Below the pieces are notes generated by a model that searched no databases, was not told the origin of the DNA, and was given only the letters and a program-made list of their open reading frames with translations. A stretch of DNA of 64,000 nt from Diacronema lutheri (Eukaryota; Haptophyta; Pavlovophyceae; Pavlovales; Pavlovaceae), in contig JAGTXO010000013.1 in assembly GCA_019448385.1 (NCBI GenBank), forward strand, positions 558,001 to 622,000, in the 5' to 3' direction. This document shows, in pieces, positions 18,975 through 29,769 of this stretch; position 1 is the stretch's first letter; each line of letters begins with the position of its first letter. Both the position numbers and the translations under genes were made by a program.

Positions 18975-21900
18975 ATGCAAGCGCAGCCCAGCGCCGGCGA
19001 CAGCGGCGGCCCTGGCGCGACGGCGGCGGCGCAACAAGCGAACGCGGAGGAGTGGGCGCGACATTACGCTGCGATAGGTAATACCGCGCAGGCGCAGTCG
19101 ATGCAGCAGTGGGCCGCCTACTACAAGAGTCAAGCGCAGCACGAGGCGCAAACAGCGGCGCACGCGCAGCAGCAGCAGCAGCAGCAGCACCAGCAGCAGG
19201 CGCACGCGTACGGGCTGCAGCAGGCGCAGCAGCGGCAGCAGGCGCAAGCGTACGGGCTGCAGCAGGCGCAGACGCAGGCGCAGGCGCGCGCTCTGGCGCA
19301 CGCCACGCAGCAGCAGGCGGCGCAGGCGTGCGCAGCGCAGCAGCAGCAGCAGGGGACGTACGCCCTGCCGCAGGCGCTTTCACGGCCCGCCCGCACCGCG
19401 GCGCCGCGGCCGGGTGCGCTACCCGTGAGCAGCGGCGCAGCGCATTACCACCACGCCTCTGAGGCGCCCGTGCCGTCGTCGTCGGCGGCAGGCTCGTGGG
19501 GTGGCGCGGGCGCGCTGCCACCCAATCCGGTCGCGCGACCTGACATCCCGTATGCGGCGCAGCTTCAGCCCATGGCGCCGACGCCGGCGCTTTCGTTGCA
19601 GGGCGCCATCCAGGACGCCGCGCACACGTCGTGGGCGTCGGTGCTGCGCATGCCGCAAACTGTTGGCGCGACGGGCGCGGCAGCGCTCGGCCCGAACGCG
19701 GCGGCGCGGCATGGCGCGAGCGCGCTGCCCGCCGTGCCGCCCGCGCCGCCGGCCGCCGCGGCGCAGGGCGGCGGCGGCGAGGGCGGTGGGTCGAAGGCAT
19801 GGCCACCCGCGCTCGCCGCGTACGTGGAGCGAGCCTTTGCGCAGTGCACGTGCGAGGCCGAGCGCTCGCAGACTCAGCGGTACCTCAAGGAGCTGATCCA
19901 AACAGCGTCAAGCAGCGGCACGCTCTGGGCCAAGGTGCGTGCGCGCACGCACGGCGCTCAGCGCGTGGCGCCCACCGTGCGTGAAGCTGCGCGCCTTGCC
20001 ACGCAGGGCGCTCCGCGCACGCCACCTCGCTCCGTGCCCACCTCGCCCTGCGCGCTGCGCTCGTGCGCGCCGCTCGCCGCGCAGGCGTGGGCGACCGAGC
20101 CGCTGCCCCTTGCCGCGCAGCAGCAGCAGCAGCAGTTGCAGCAGCAGCAGCAGCTGCAGCAGCAGCAGGCGGGCGCGAAGAGGCTGCGCGACGAGGAGCG
20201 CGCGCCTGAGTCGCTTGCCGAGCGCTACGGCATGGCCCCGGCGCGCAGGTCAGCTGACGGCTACTACGGTGCGTATGAGTACGACGATCGCTACTCACAT
20301 GGGTATTCGCGTGGGTACGCGGACGATCCGCACCGCACCGCCCACGAGGGCGCCGCGCGGCCGGGCGAGCGCGCGCGCCGCGGCGGCGGTGGCGGCGGCG
20401 GCGGCGGTGGCCACGCGCCGCCGGACATGGAGGGCGACCGCCGCGCCAAGCGCGCATCGCGCTTCGTTCCGCCGCCGCCCGACCGCCGCCGCGCGCCGCT
20501 GAGCGCGTGGGGCCTGCCATCCGCCTTTGGCGCGGGTGGCGGCGCGGGGGAGGCGGCGATGCCGGGCGGCGGCGGGGTGGGCGGCGGCGGCGGCGGCGAC
20601 GAGGCGGAGCTTGACTTCACCGTGCGCGGCACGTGCGAGAACCTCGAGAAGAAGTATTTGAGGCTCACGTCCGCGCCCGACCCGGCGACCGTCCGGCCGG
20701 AGCGCGTGCTTGTGCGGTCGTTTGCGCGTGTGTGCGAGAGGGTCGAGCGTGCGGCGCGGCGCGCGGCGGCAGCGGCCGCCGCCGCCGACGCGGCGGCGCT
20801 GGCGGGCGCGCCCGCGGAGGCTGCCGCCGAGAGCGGCGAAGGCGGCGAGTCGACCGAGCTGGAGGTACCGTACATTTGGGTGTGGGAGCAGCTCAAGTCG
20901 ATCAGGCAGGACCTGACGGTGCAGCACATTCGCTCGGAGCTCACTGTGCGCGTGTACGAGTACCACGCGCGTCACTGTCTGCAGTGCGGCGACTTTGGCG
21001 AGTTCAACCAGTGCCAGAGCGTTCTGCGCGTCCTCCACGACGAGGAGGCCGCGTCCTCCACGCTCGGCGCGGATGGCGGCACGGACGGCGCGGCGCGCGT
21101 GGGTGGCGCAGCCGGCGTGGCAGCGCGCGCGCCCGCAGCGGAGGCGCGGATGAGCGGCGGCGGCGACGCTGCCGCGCCGGCCGGCGCAGACCGGCGCACC
21201 GACGGCGCGCGCGCGCGCGCTTTCAAATTCGGTGGGCCGACCAAGTTTGAATTCGCCGCCTATTCGATCCTCTACGCTCTCGCGACGGCGCAGGACGTGA
21301 ACACGGTCTCGGCACTGCTCTCGCGGCTGCCCGCCGACGCGCGCGAGCACCCGTGGGTGGCGCACGCGATGGCTGCGCGGGAGGCGGCGGCGCAGAGTAA
21401 TTGGGTTCGTTTCTTCCGCCTGCGCGCGAGCACGCCCAACTGCGGCCGTTACCTCATGGATGCGATGGCCGACAGGATGCGCATGCGCGCGATCAGGGCG
21501 AGCGCAAAGGCGTACGCGACCGACGTGCCCGTGCGCGTGCTCGCCGTCGCGCTCGGCTTCGACACGCCGCCGCCGCCCGCCACCGCCACGCCCGCCGGCC
21601 CCGTGGCCGACGCGGACGGGCGCGCGGGCGCGGCCGACGGCACGAACGGCGCTGGCAGCGCGGCGCAAGACGCACCTCCGCCCGCCGGCGCGGCCGCAGA
21701 GGAACGCGCGCGCGTGCTCGAGCGGGCGGAGGCGGAGTGCGCGTGGTACCTCGAGGACCACGGCTGCCACCTCGCCCTGTCCACACCCGCGGCGCCGCCG
21801 ACGCCAACGGCCGCAGGGCCAAAGGGCGCGCCCAAGGACGGCGGCTTGATCTTCCCCGCGGAAGAGGCAAGCGCTGCGCCCGCTGCCGCGGAGGCGCGCG

Positions 21901-22082
21901 CAGGCGGCGCGGACGGCGAGGGGGCGCCGCAAGCAAACGGCGGCACGCGCACAGCGTCTGAGTTGCAGCTCGACTGCAAGGCATCGCGCGGCAGCATCGT
22001 CGACCAGTCGATCTCAGAGGCGGCCGAGGCCGAGCGCAGGGAGGCGGAGCGGCTCGCGTCCATCTCCAGAATCACCTTTTGA
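18975..22082 (+). CDS. THP3: LENG8/THP3-like SAC3-domain RNA-processing protein
   Basis: Two exons, 18975..19934 and 20085..22082, give 985 residues. The 150-nt intron is a multiple of three without stops, but removing it restores the conserved SGTLWAK-AWATEPLPL joint of this family. The first half is Gln/Ala-rich (long Q tracts), then a Gly-rich/basic region. The SAC3/GANP/THP3 domain starts at VRGTCENLEKKYLRLTSAPD and continues with EQLKSIRQDLTVQHIR and CGDFGEFNQCQSVL, all family hallmarks. Yeast Thp3-Csn12 and human LENG8 act in transcription-coupled splicing and mRNA export. The gene's first ATG is at 18975; the open frame upstream begins with a non-ATG codon. Confidence 0.9.
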   Translation: MQAQPSAGDSGGPGATAAAQQANAEEWARHYAAIGNTAQAQSMQQWAAYYKSQAQHEAQTAAHAQQQQQQQHQQQAHAYGLQQAQQRQQAQAYGLQQAQTQAQARALAHATQQQAAQACAAQQQQQGTYALPQALSRPARTAAPRPGALPVSSGAAHYHHASEAPVPSSSAAGSWGGAGALPPNPVARPDIPYAAQLQPMAPTPALSLQGAIQDAAHTSWASVLRMPQTVGATGAAALGPNAAARHGASALPAVPPAPPAAAAQGGGGEGGGSKAWPPALAAYVERAFAQCTCEAERSQTQRYLKELIQTASSSGTLWAKVRARTHGAQRVAPTVREAARLATQGAPRTPPRSVPTSPCALRSCAPLAAQAWATEPLPLAAQQQQQQLQQQQQLQQQQAGAKRLRDEERAPESLAERYGMAPARRSADGYYGAYEYDDRYSHGYSRGYADDPHRTAHEGAARPGERARRGGGGGGGGGGHAPPDMEGDRRAKRASRFVPPPPDRRRAPLSAWGLPSAFGAGGGAGEAAMPGGGGVGGGGGGDEAELDFTVRGTCENLEKKYLRLTSAPDPATVRPERVLVRSFARVCERVERAARRAAAAAAAADAAALAGAPAEAAAESGEGGESTELEVPYIWVWEQLKSIRQDLTVQHIRSELTVRVYEYHARHCLQCGDFGEFNQCQSVLRVLHDEEAASSTLGADGGTDGAARVGGAAGVAARAPAAEARMSGGGDAAAPAGADRRTDGARARAFKFGGPTKFEFAAYSILYALATAQDVNTVSALLSRLPADAREHPWVAHAMAAREAAAQSNWVRFFRLRASTPNCGRYLMDAMADRMRMRAIRASAKAYATDVPVRVLAVALGFDTPPPPATATPAGPVADADGRAGAADGTNGAGSAAQDAPPPAGAAAEERARVLERAEAECAWYLEDHGCHLALSTPAAPPTPTAAGPKGAPKDGGLIFPAEEASAAPAAAEARAGGADGEGAPQANGGTRTASELQLDCKASRGSIVDQSISEAAEAERREAERLASISRITF

Positions 22083-23206
22083 ATGGTCGACGGTGCTTGC
22101 CGCAGCCGCGCCCCTTGTGCGGCTGCCGCACGGTGCAGTGTGAGCGGAGCTGAGTGCGAGAGCGCACGCCGCAGCCGCAGCCGCAGCCGCAGCCGCAGCA
22201 GCCGCACCGCACCGCACCGCACCGCAGCCGCAGCCGCACTCCGTGCGCACGCCGGGGGCGAGAGCGGCGCGGGCAGAGTGGACAGAGCACGCAGCGGCCG
22301 AGCTGCGGCGCTCAGGTTTGGTGGCAGAGGTGGGGGTGGGCGCGCGCATGTTTGCATTCCCAAAGCGGCTGTGCACGCTCCGCTCAGTGGCGCAGTGGCG
22401 CACGCATATTCGGGTTCGGCGCGCGTGGGTGTGGCGCGGCGCGTGCGAGCTGCGCCAGAGGGTACCGGCCCTACCGGCCCTTCGATTCGAGCGCTCAGCA
22501 CCGCACGCGGCAAAGCGTCACCCAATCTCACAACTGCCGCGCCGTGCGTCGCGCGAGCTTTGGCGTGCGCAGCTTCGCTCGGGCCATTCGCCGCGCGCCC
22601 GCTGCGGCGTTCCGCTCGGTCGGTTCCTCCACCGAGTGCGGCGCAGCCGTTGAGACGTCCGCCGAGCTTCGGCTGTTTCCCTGCCGGCGGTGCTCTGCCC
22701 ATTCTCCTCTCGCTTCTGCCCCGCCCTTGCCCCATCCCCTCCCCTCTACCCCCCCCCCCCCCCCCCCCCCCCCCTTGCCCCCATGCGCGCCTGCCCGCCC
22801 TGCGCTTTGCCTTCCGTTTTGCCGTCGCCCGCCCTGCTCGTGCTCGACACGCTGCGTCGGCAAGGCGCAACGCTGCACCTCGGCAAGCGTCGAGCTGTCT
22901 GTGCGAAAAATCTTCTCCCGTGCGTCCGCCCTTTCTTGCCTCATCATGCGCCGGCGGCGATTTCACTGACAGGTGAGTGGGAGCCAACGTGCATGCTTCT
23001 TCCGCGGCTCGTCCAACGCGCACTTCACGTTGTGCACTTGCGTGCGCGTTCCAGTCGGCCGCGGCTGCGAAACGGTGCGAGCAGCCGTGCACTCGTCTGT
23101 CGCTCCGCCTCATCACGGCTGCCTGCTCATTCGTCATGCGAAGGGCTGTGGCCTGTGGCCCTTGTTGTAGCGTGCTGGTGCTGCATTCCTCATGCCTTGC
23201 GGGCTC
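22083..23206. other. 1.1-kb gap without a supported gene
   Basis: This lies between the convergent THP3 and helicase genes. It holds a cagccg/caccg microsatellite (about 22168-22240), long pyrimidine-rich DNA around 22680-22790 with a C26 run, and one textbook splice donor (cag|gtgagt at 22971-22973). Short open frames exist on both strands but none has coding character I trust. A noncoding RNA or long spliced 3' untranslated region is possible. Confidence 0.5.
22749..22774. repeat. C homopolymer, about 26 nt
   Basis: An uninterrupted C run inside a pyrimidine-rich intergenic stretch between convergent genes. Confidence 0.9.
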
Positions 23207-25345
23207 TCACCGCTCGGTGCGCCACTCTGGCTGCTCCTGCAGCTGTCGCTCGCTCATGTACACAACGACGCCATCGTCATCGCTCGCGCCGTCATCGCCA
23301 TCCTCGCGCGCGCTCGCGAAGACACCTGCCGGGTCGACGTCAGAAAGGGCGGGAGGCACGCTCGGTGCGAAGGGCAGCTCGGCGTCGCCGTCGCCTCCGG
23401 ACGGGAAGAGCACGCCTGCGGCCGCGGCCGCCTGCGCGCTCTCGCACCGCCGGCCGTGCGCGTCGGTGACGTCGTGAAAGGGCACGACACGCGCGCGCAG
23501 CCGCACGCCAGTCACGTCGACGACCACGTCGGACGCCACGCTTGCCAGCGCGGACATGTCGAGCTCCGTGCGGTGCACGCTGTGGGATGCAAAGTGCGCG
23601 CAGTCGAAGATGCGGCCGACACAGCGGGAGCCGCGCGCCTCGAAGGCGCCGATCAGCACCTCAAGCGCCGACGCCTCGATCGCCTCGACCGCGAGCGCGC
23701 GCACGGCCGCTGGCGTCGCGCGCCTCACGCACGCAGCGCCGACGGCGTGCGAGAGCGCGTTTGCGAAGAAGGCGGCGTCGAGGGCGAGCAGCTCGGCACC
23801 GAGCGCGCGGAGCGAAGGAGCGCAGCTCGTGTCGTGCGACGTCATGACGGGCGTGTTGAACGCGCGAAAGAGCGCCCGCTTGTCGCAGCGCGCGGCCGCG
23901 AGCCAGCCGTCGCGGTTGTGCACGAGACCGAGCAGCTGCGGCGTGCGGCTCTCGTCCAGCCCGAGTGCGCCACACAGCGCCGCGCAGATTGTCGGGCCGC
24001 ACGCCTCAAAGTCCACCTGCACGGCGACTGTGCGGCAGAGGAAGGTGCGCAGTGCGCGGGGCAAGTGCTGCACCGACGGCTCGCGCGCGTGGAAGCGGCC
24101 GATGCCGGCGGTGCAGAAGCCGCGCGCGTCAATCCACCCCTGCGACTGTGGGTGGCAGCGTGCAAGCGCTTCACTCAACTTGTCGAGGGTGCGGCAGTAT
24201 GGCGCTCCGCGCGGGTCGGTGTATGCAGCCGCGATGATCGCGCGCAGCGCCTGCGGGTCGACGAGCTCGAGGTGCGTCTTCTCATCGCGAGAGGGCGCGA
24301 GGCCGCTCAGCAACGCGCGCAGCTTGCCGCCGTCCGCGAGCGCGCCGTGCGAACCGCCGCCTGCGCCGCCGACGTGGCGCGCGCCGCCGTGGGCGGGCGC
24401 GGGAGGCTGCGCGCGCCGCGCCGCGTGCTCTCCCTCGCGCATGCCGTCTTGCGCCGGCTCGTCTCCGTGAGGCTCGTCCGTGCGGTTGAGCTTCAATCGC
24501 ACGATGGCTGCGGAGAGCGTGTCATCGATGTCACTCTCGTCACGCAGTGCGCAGCCGCGGTACGCACCCACCCGCCTCGCGCTCTCGAGCAGCGCGCGCC
24601 AGCATGGGTCGAGGCGGAGGACGTGCGGGTTGCCCACGACGACGAGCAGCGCCTTGGCGCGCGTGACGGCCACGTTGAAGCGTTTCGGGCTGCGCACGAA
24701 GCCGAGCGCGTGCGCGGCGTCGGATTCGAGGTGCTCGTCGGATGAGCGCACGGTACTCACGATGATCACCCGCCGCTCCTGCCCCTGGAACTCCTCGACA
24801 GAGCCCACCTTGATCCCATAGAGCCTGTTCGCCGAGAGCAGCAGGCGCAGCTTCTGCACCTGCGTGCTCAAGCACAGGATAGGGGGGGGGGGGGGGGGCA
24901 TGCAGGCAGGCGCGATGGCAAGCATCGGCACGCGAGCCCGCACACACGCGCGCGCCGCGGGCACGCGCGCGTGTGCGCGCAGTGCGCGTGCCTGCCTGCG
25001 GTATGGGGTGATGACTCCAATGTCCGCCTCAGTGAGCCGCGAGAAACGGTAGGCGAGAAGGCTTTTCACGTGAGAGACGACGCACGTGGCTTCAATCGCG
25101 TTGAACCACGATGGCGAGCTGCCCTCGCGCTCATCGCGCCCCACGACGCCCTCAAAGAGGAGAGGCACGTATGTGTTGGGCAGCCGCTCCCAGCGCAGCA
25201 TGGACTCTCTCGTCGCACGGTCGGCACAGGCGCGCAGCTCGCCGTCGTAGAAAAGGCGGGACGGAAGCTGCAGCAGGAACGGGTGCGAGCGGTAGTTGTG
25301 CGTCAGCTTCGTCAGGCAGCGGCGGTCGTACCCACCGTCGTCATT

Positions 25346-25406
<61 letters not shown>

Positions 25407-28126
25407 TCGTCGTCGTCGTCGCCGTCGGCGCCGGCGCCGGCGCCGCCGGCGAGGCGTCGCGCGCGAGCGTGCGGCTTGCGCGCGTAGACGGGCAGCTTCA
25501 TCAGCCGCTCGAGCAGCGACGTGCCCAACCCGTGAGCCATCGCCTGCGGCGATCGGACGATCGGGCCGAGCTGGTGCGGGTCTCCGCAAAGCACGAGCTG
25601 AGTGCACCGCGCCGCGCCGCGCTGGCCGCCTAGGGCACGACCCGCGCGCGGAGTGGAGCGCGTCGTCTCCGCGCCGTCCAACACGGGCGCAAGGCTAAGC
25701 AGCTGCTCGATGCTCTTGACCGTGCCGCCGCGCGATGAACCAGCGCGATGGCCGTCGGCTTTGCCCTCCGGGTCAGCGAGCAGCCGCGCGATGACGGTGA
25801 GCACCTCCGCTTCGAGCGCATGGCCGCACTCATCAATCAGAATGTGCGAGAAGACGCCACGCGCCACACCAAAGCACGGCAACCTCGCGGCGGTGCCGAG
25901 CGTCGCGATGACGACGCGCCGCGTGGCGAGCTCGCCCGGTGGCAGCATCGAGAAGCCGTCCGCCTGCTCGTCGTACCGCGCAAACCGCGCGAGCTGCTCG
26001 GGCACCGCCGCGCGCTCGTGCGTGAACGGGTAGCAGCGCGCCATCTCGCGCGGGCCGAGGGAGCCGTCGAGCTGGCGCACGCGCTCGCACACCTCGTCCG
26101 CAGCGGCATTTGACGGCGCGCATACGAGGATGCAAGCGTCGCGCTGCCGGTGCGCGATCTCGACGATCGCAGCGGCGAGTGTTGTCGTCTTGCCCTGCAC
26201 AGCGGCGCGGCGGCAGGCGGCGCGGCGGCAGGCGGCGCGGCGCGGCTGAGGCGAAGCGGCGCGTGGCGGCCGGCGCGGCGTGGGGCTGCCCGAGCGCGCC
26301 CGCGCGCACCGTGCCGGGCGGTCCGAAGAGGATGTACGGGACCGAATCCGAGCGCTCAGCGATCGTCTCGACCGCGCGACGCTGCGGTCCGTTCAGTCTG
26401 CGCGAGGTGCGCAGACTGACGCGCGCGTGCGGCGCTGGCGCGCGATCCGACAGGTCGTCGACGGTGGGGAAGAGGAGCGGGCGGACGACGGCGCTGTTCA
26501 GCGCCTTGAGCGCGACGAGCCCCTCGTGCATCAGCCGCAGCTGCATTCGACTGAGCACAAAGGTGACGCTCATTGGCTGACCGTCAATGTGGCTGGCGTG
26601 CAGCTGTGGCGCAAAGGCGAGCAGCACGGTCTCGCGCTCAATGCGGTGCACGATGCCCTCCCATCTGCGCCGCAGCGGAGGCAGGCACGCGGAGCGGCAA
26701 AGGATGAGCGCGCGCGCGCGGTGAGGGCAGAAGGGTATGCACGCCGTGCGCCCGCCCCTTGGAAAGCGCCCCCCGGACCGCGCCCCCCGGACCGCACGCG
26801 CGCGCGCGCGCACCGCCTGTGGCCGTCGGCGGGCCGGCGGACGTGTAGGCAGTCGCCGCGCATCACAGACGGCCGGTTCTCGCTCAAGCCGGGCACGGCG
26901 AGCGCGAGGAAGCGGCCGTGATGCCGGAGGAGGGCGCACGGCTGGTCGAAGGCCTTGATGTCGGCCGACATCTGCGCCTCTTCGATCCACAGCAGAGCGC
27001 GCAGGCGCGCGGCGTGCGCGTCCGCGGAGCGCTGCTCCTCGAGAGCGCGCAGCTTGGCGTTGATCGCGTCGCGCCGAGCGACGCCTCTGAGCGCGGCGTG
27101 GATCGATGGCGGCATCGCGTGCTGCGCGGGCGCTGAAAAATGGCCGTCGTGATGCGCACGGCTGAAGGGTGGCACGCCGCGCACGATGTTCTTCTCGCCG
27201 AGCTCCTGCTGGAGGCTGATGCCGCGCGGGCGCGGCGGTGGCACGTACGGCGACGTTGGCGCGAGCATCTCGACCTCGGCCGACACGACAGAGAAGAAGA
27301 CGGCGCGCCCTACGCAGAAGGAGCCAAAGTCGAAGACGAGCAGCGCGTGCGCGCTCGATGGCGATGGCGGCGCGATATAGCGCAGCGCGATGCTGTACGT
27401 CATGCCCTTGTCGATCTTGACGACGGCGCACCGCGTGGCCGGTTGCGCGCTCACGCCAAACTCATCCGAGAGCGTGAGGCCATCGACTGGCGTGCACATG
27501 TCAACTGCGACGAGCGTGCGACTGATGCCCGAGGGCGCCGCGTTGTGCACGCGCAACTGCAGGTCCGCGTGCGCGCCGGGGCGAAGCTTCACGGTCAGCG
27601 CCGCGCCCGCACCGCCGTGAGCGCCGCACGCGATCCGCACGCCCCCCTTGTCCTGCAGCAGCCGTGGCAGGTCGACGCCGCGCCTCTTGTACGCCGCGAC
27701 GAGCCGTGCGGACAGACCCTCCTCGCCACCGAGCGTCGGCTGATGCGCGGGCCGCGGCGCCACGTCGAGGTATACGCAAAACTGATCGCGCACGCCCGCA
27801 CACGTCAACGGGATGTCCGCACGCGTGCGCATGTAGTAAAGTACGTTGCTGAAGGTGCCTGCGATCTGCGCATTGACAAAGCGCTCGCGCAGCCACTCGC
27901 GTGAAACGTCAACGCGGCCGGCCGATCTACGCTGCGCGAGGGCTTGAAGCTCGGCGGACGAGCTGAGCACCTGCCAGAAGGCAACGGCGCCCGCTGACGC
28001 CCTGTTCATTCCGTTCCTCGTGCGACCCATCTCGTTCTCCTCCTCCTGCTCGGGCGCTTCGATATTCCAGGTCCCACCCGCCCAGCCTTTTGAGTGGCGA
28101 CGTTTTGAAAAGTGATCCACCTCCAT
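23207..28126 (-). CDS. MOV10/SDE3-like SF1 RNA helicase with extra C-terminal domain
   Basis: Four exons (28126..26814, 26664..26310, 26194..24992, 24859..23207) give 1,507 residues. Introns are 149 and 115 nt (GT-AG) and 132 nt (GC-AG, in frame). Intron 2 splits Walker A, so GPPGT + GKTTT forms only after splicing. Other Upf1-like motifs: LIDECGHA, CGDPHQLGPIV, ITPYRRQ + VQKL, VEEFQGQERRVIIVSTVR and RFNVAVTRAKALLVVVGNP. The N-terminal part with an Ig-like segment fits MOV10/SDE3, which act in RNA silencing and decay. An Asp tract of more than 20 lies in the helicase core. The last about 400 residues are a separate domain discussed under findings. The start could instead be the ATG at 28030. 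Confidence 0.85.
24882..24898. repeat. G homopolymer, 17 nt, inside helicase intron 3
   Basis: On the gene's own strand this is C17 and lies in the 132-nt GC-AG intron (24860..24991). If the intron were retained it would encode a Pro tract. Confidence 0.9.
25336..25421. repeat. GTC/GAC trinucleotide repeat
   Basis: A nearly pure (gtc)n run on the plus strand encodes the long Asp tract of the helicase on the minus strand. Two or three interruptions (att, atc) are visible. Confidence 0.9.
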
Positions 28127-28336
28127 CGTTGCCCTCGGCCTCCTTGCAACCTTGCGGGAGGTGGTCAGTTCTCACGGCACGAGCCTCCAGCCGCAGGTGC
28201 GGATGCGCGCGCGTCGCCGTGCCGGCCGGGGTCGAGGCGGGCGCTGACGCCGCGCGCGCCCGACGTGCTACGCGCAGGCCGCCCAGCCCTCGCTGCTCGC
28301 GCGCCTGCCTCGCTCCTCCGGCCGCCGCTCGCCGCC
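28127..28336. promoter_or_regulatory. Divergent intergenic region, helicase and MAPK
   Basis: This 210-bp gap is the longest divergent gap in the window. The open frame of the MAPK extends back through it, but the composition and the family's N-terminus place the MAPK start at 28337. No defined site is recognised. Confidence 0.4.
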
Positions 28337-29449
28337 ATGGGCAAGCGCCAGTACGTCGTGAAGGGGACGACCTTTGACGTGGATGAGCGGTACCAGGTGA
28401 AGAAGGGAGTGGGCCAGGGGGCGTACGGGTTGATTTGCGCCGCGAAGGACACTGTTTCCGGCGAAAGCGTTGCCGTGAAGAAGATCAACAACGCGTTCGA
28501 GGACGCTGTCGACTGCAAGCGGATCCTGCGCGAGCTCAAGCTCCTCCGCCACTTCAATCACGAGAACGTGCTCAGCCTGCGCGATATCATGACGCCGCCG
28601 CCGGGCAAGCCGGAGACATGGAAGGACATGTACCTCGTCACCGAGCTGCTTGACACCGACCTGCATTACATCATCCATTCCAAGCAAGCGCTGACCGACG
28701 ACCACATCCAGTACTTCGCCTACCAGCTCCTGCGCGGCCTCAAGTGCATCCACGCGGCGCGCGTGCTGCACAGGGACTTGAAGCCGGGGAACCTGCTCGT
28801 CAACAAGAATTGCGACCTCAAGATTTGCGACTTTGGCCTCGCGCGCGGGATCGACCACGAGGCGACCGCCAACAAGCTGACCGAGTACGTCGTCACGCGC
28901 TGGTACCGCGCGCCCGAGCTCCTCGTCGAGAACGAGCAGTACAACGAGGCAATCGACATGTGGAGCGTCGGATGCATCCTCGCCGAGTTCCTCGGGCGCA
29001 AAGCTCTCTTTCCCGGCCGCGACTACCTGCAGCAGCTCCGGCTGATCATCGACGTGCTAGGCACGCCGACCGCGTCGGACTTGGCGATCATTCAGAACGA
29101 GCAGGCCGTCGAGTACCTCAAGTCGCTGCCCAAGAAGGAGAAGGCGTCCTTCAAGAAGATGTTCCCCAACTCGAACCCACTCGCAGTCGAGTTGCTCGAG
29201 AAGATGCTCGTCTTCGACCCGTCGAAGCGCGTCTCCGCCGCCGAGGCGCTCGCGCACCCCTACATGGAGGCGTTGCACAACGTGAACGACGAGCCCGTCG
29301 CCGAGCCCTTTGATTTCGACTTTGAGAAGGCGGGCGTCGGCGAGCTCGACTTGAAAAGGATGATCTGGCAGCAGCTCGCGCACCACCACCCGGAGGTGGG
29401 CGAGCCGCCCGAGGAGTGGCTCGCCCAGCCGAGCACCTCGAGCCGATAG
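28337..29449 (+). CDS. ERK-type MAP kinase (TEY class)
   Basis: A 370-residue single-exon kinase of normal MAPK length. The Gly loop is GQGAYG (residues 26-31), the ATP Lys is in VAVKK (about 48), the catalytic loop is HRDLKPGN (145-152), DFGLAR starts at 165, and the activation loop carries the dual phosphorylation site TEY at 182-184, followed by VVTRWYRAPE. The MAPK insert and a C-terminal docking region (DFDFEKAG) are present. It is the terminal kinase of a three-tier cascade. All catalytic residues are intact. I cannot assign it to a specific algal pathway. Confidence 0.96.
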   Translation: MGKRQYVVKGTTFDVDERYQVKKGVGQGAYGLICAAKDTVSGESVAVKKINNAFEDAVDCKRILRELKLLRHFNHENVLSLRDIMTPPPGKPETWKDMYLVTELLDTDLHYIIHSKQALTDDHIQYFAYQLLRGLKCIHAARVLHRDLKPGNLLVNKNCDLKICDFGLARGIDHEATANKLTEYVVTRWYRAPELLVENEQYNEAIDMWSVGCILAEFLGRKALFPGRDYLQQLRLIIDVLGTPTASDLAIIQNEQAVEYLKSLPKKEKASFKKMFPNSNPLAVELLEKMLVFDPSKRVSAAEALAHPYMEALHNVNDEPVAEPFDFDFEKAGVGELDLKRMIWQQLAHHHPEVGEPPEEWLAQPSTSSR

Positions 29450-29769
29450 CGCGCGCGCGCGTACGGCACGCCGGTCGAGCTGGCGCAGCGTCGGCAGCGC
29501 GCGTCAGTGCGGCAAACGCGCGCGCGCCGGGCACGGCGACGGCGAGGCGGTGGAGGCTGGACGCACACTCGACGCGGCCGAGCGCGAGGCGGAGTGCAGG
29601 GCGAGGCCCGTGGCGACAAATGGTCGTCAGCGCGCGCCCGGCCCGCGCGGTGGCGCTGCAGCGCACGCATGCGCGCGCGCCCAACGCCGCACGCAGTAAT
29701 GAGCAGTGGGAGGGGGGGGGGGGGGGGGGGGGGGGGGGTGCCGAAAAGCTAGCGAGGGGGAGCCCCTTG
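29450..29769. other. 320-bp convergent gap with a G27 run (29712-29738)
   Basis: The gap between MAPK and the minus-strand coiled-coil gene holds no supported gene. Its main feature is an uninterrupted run of about 27 G that ends 31 bp before the neighbour's stop codon. Confidence 0.7.

Noticed and set aside
19935-20084. Arg/Thr-rich 50-residue insert in the THP3 protein
   Set aside because: It begins gtgcgt and ends gcgcag, and its removal restores the conserved joint, so I treat it as an intron.
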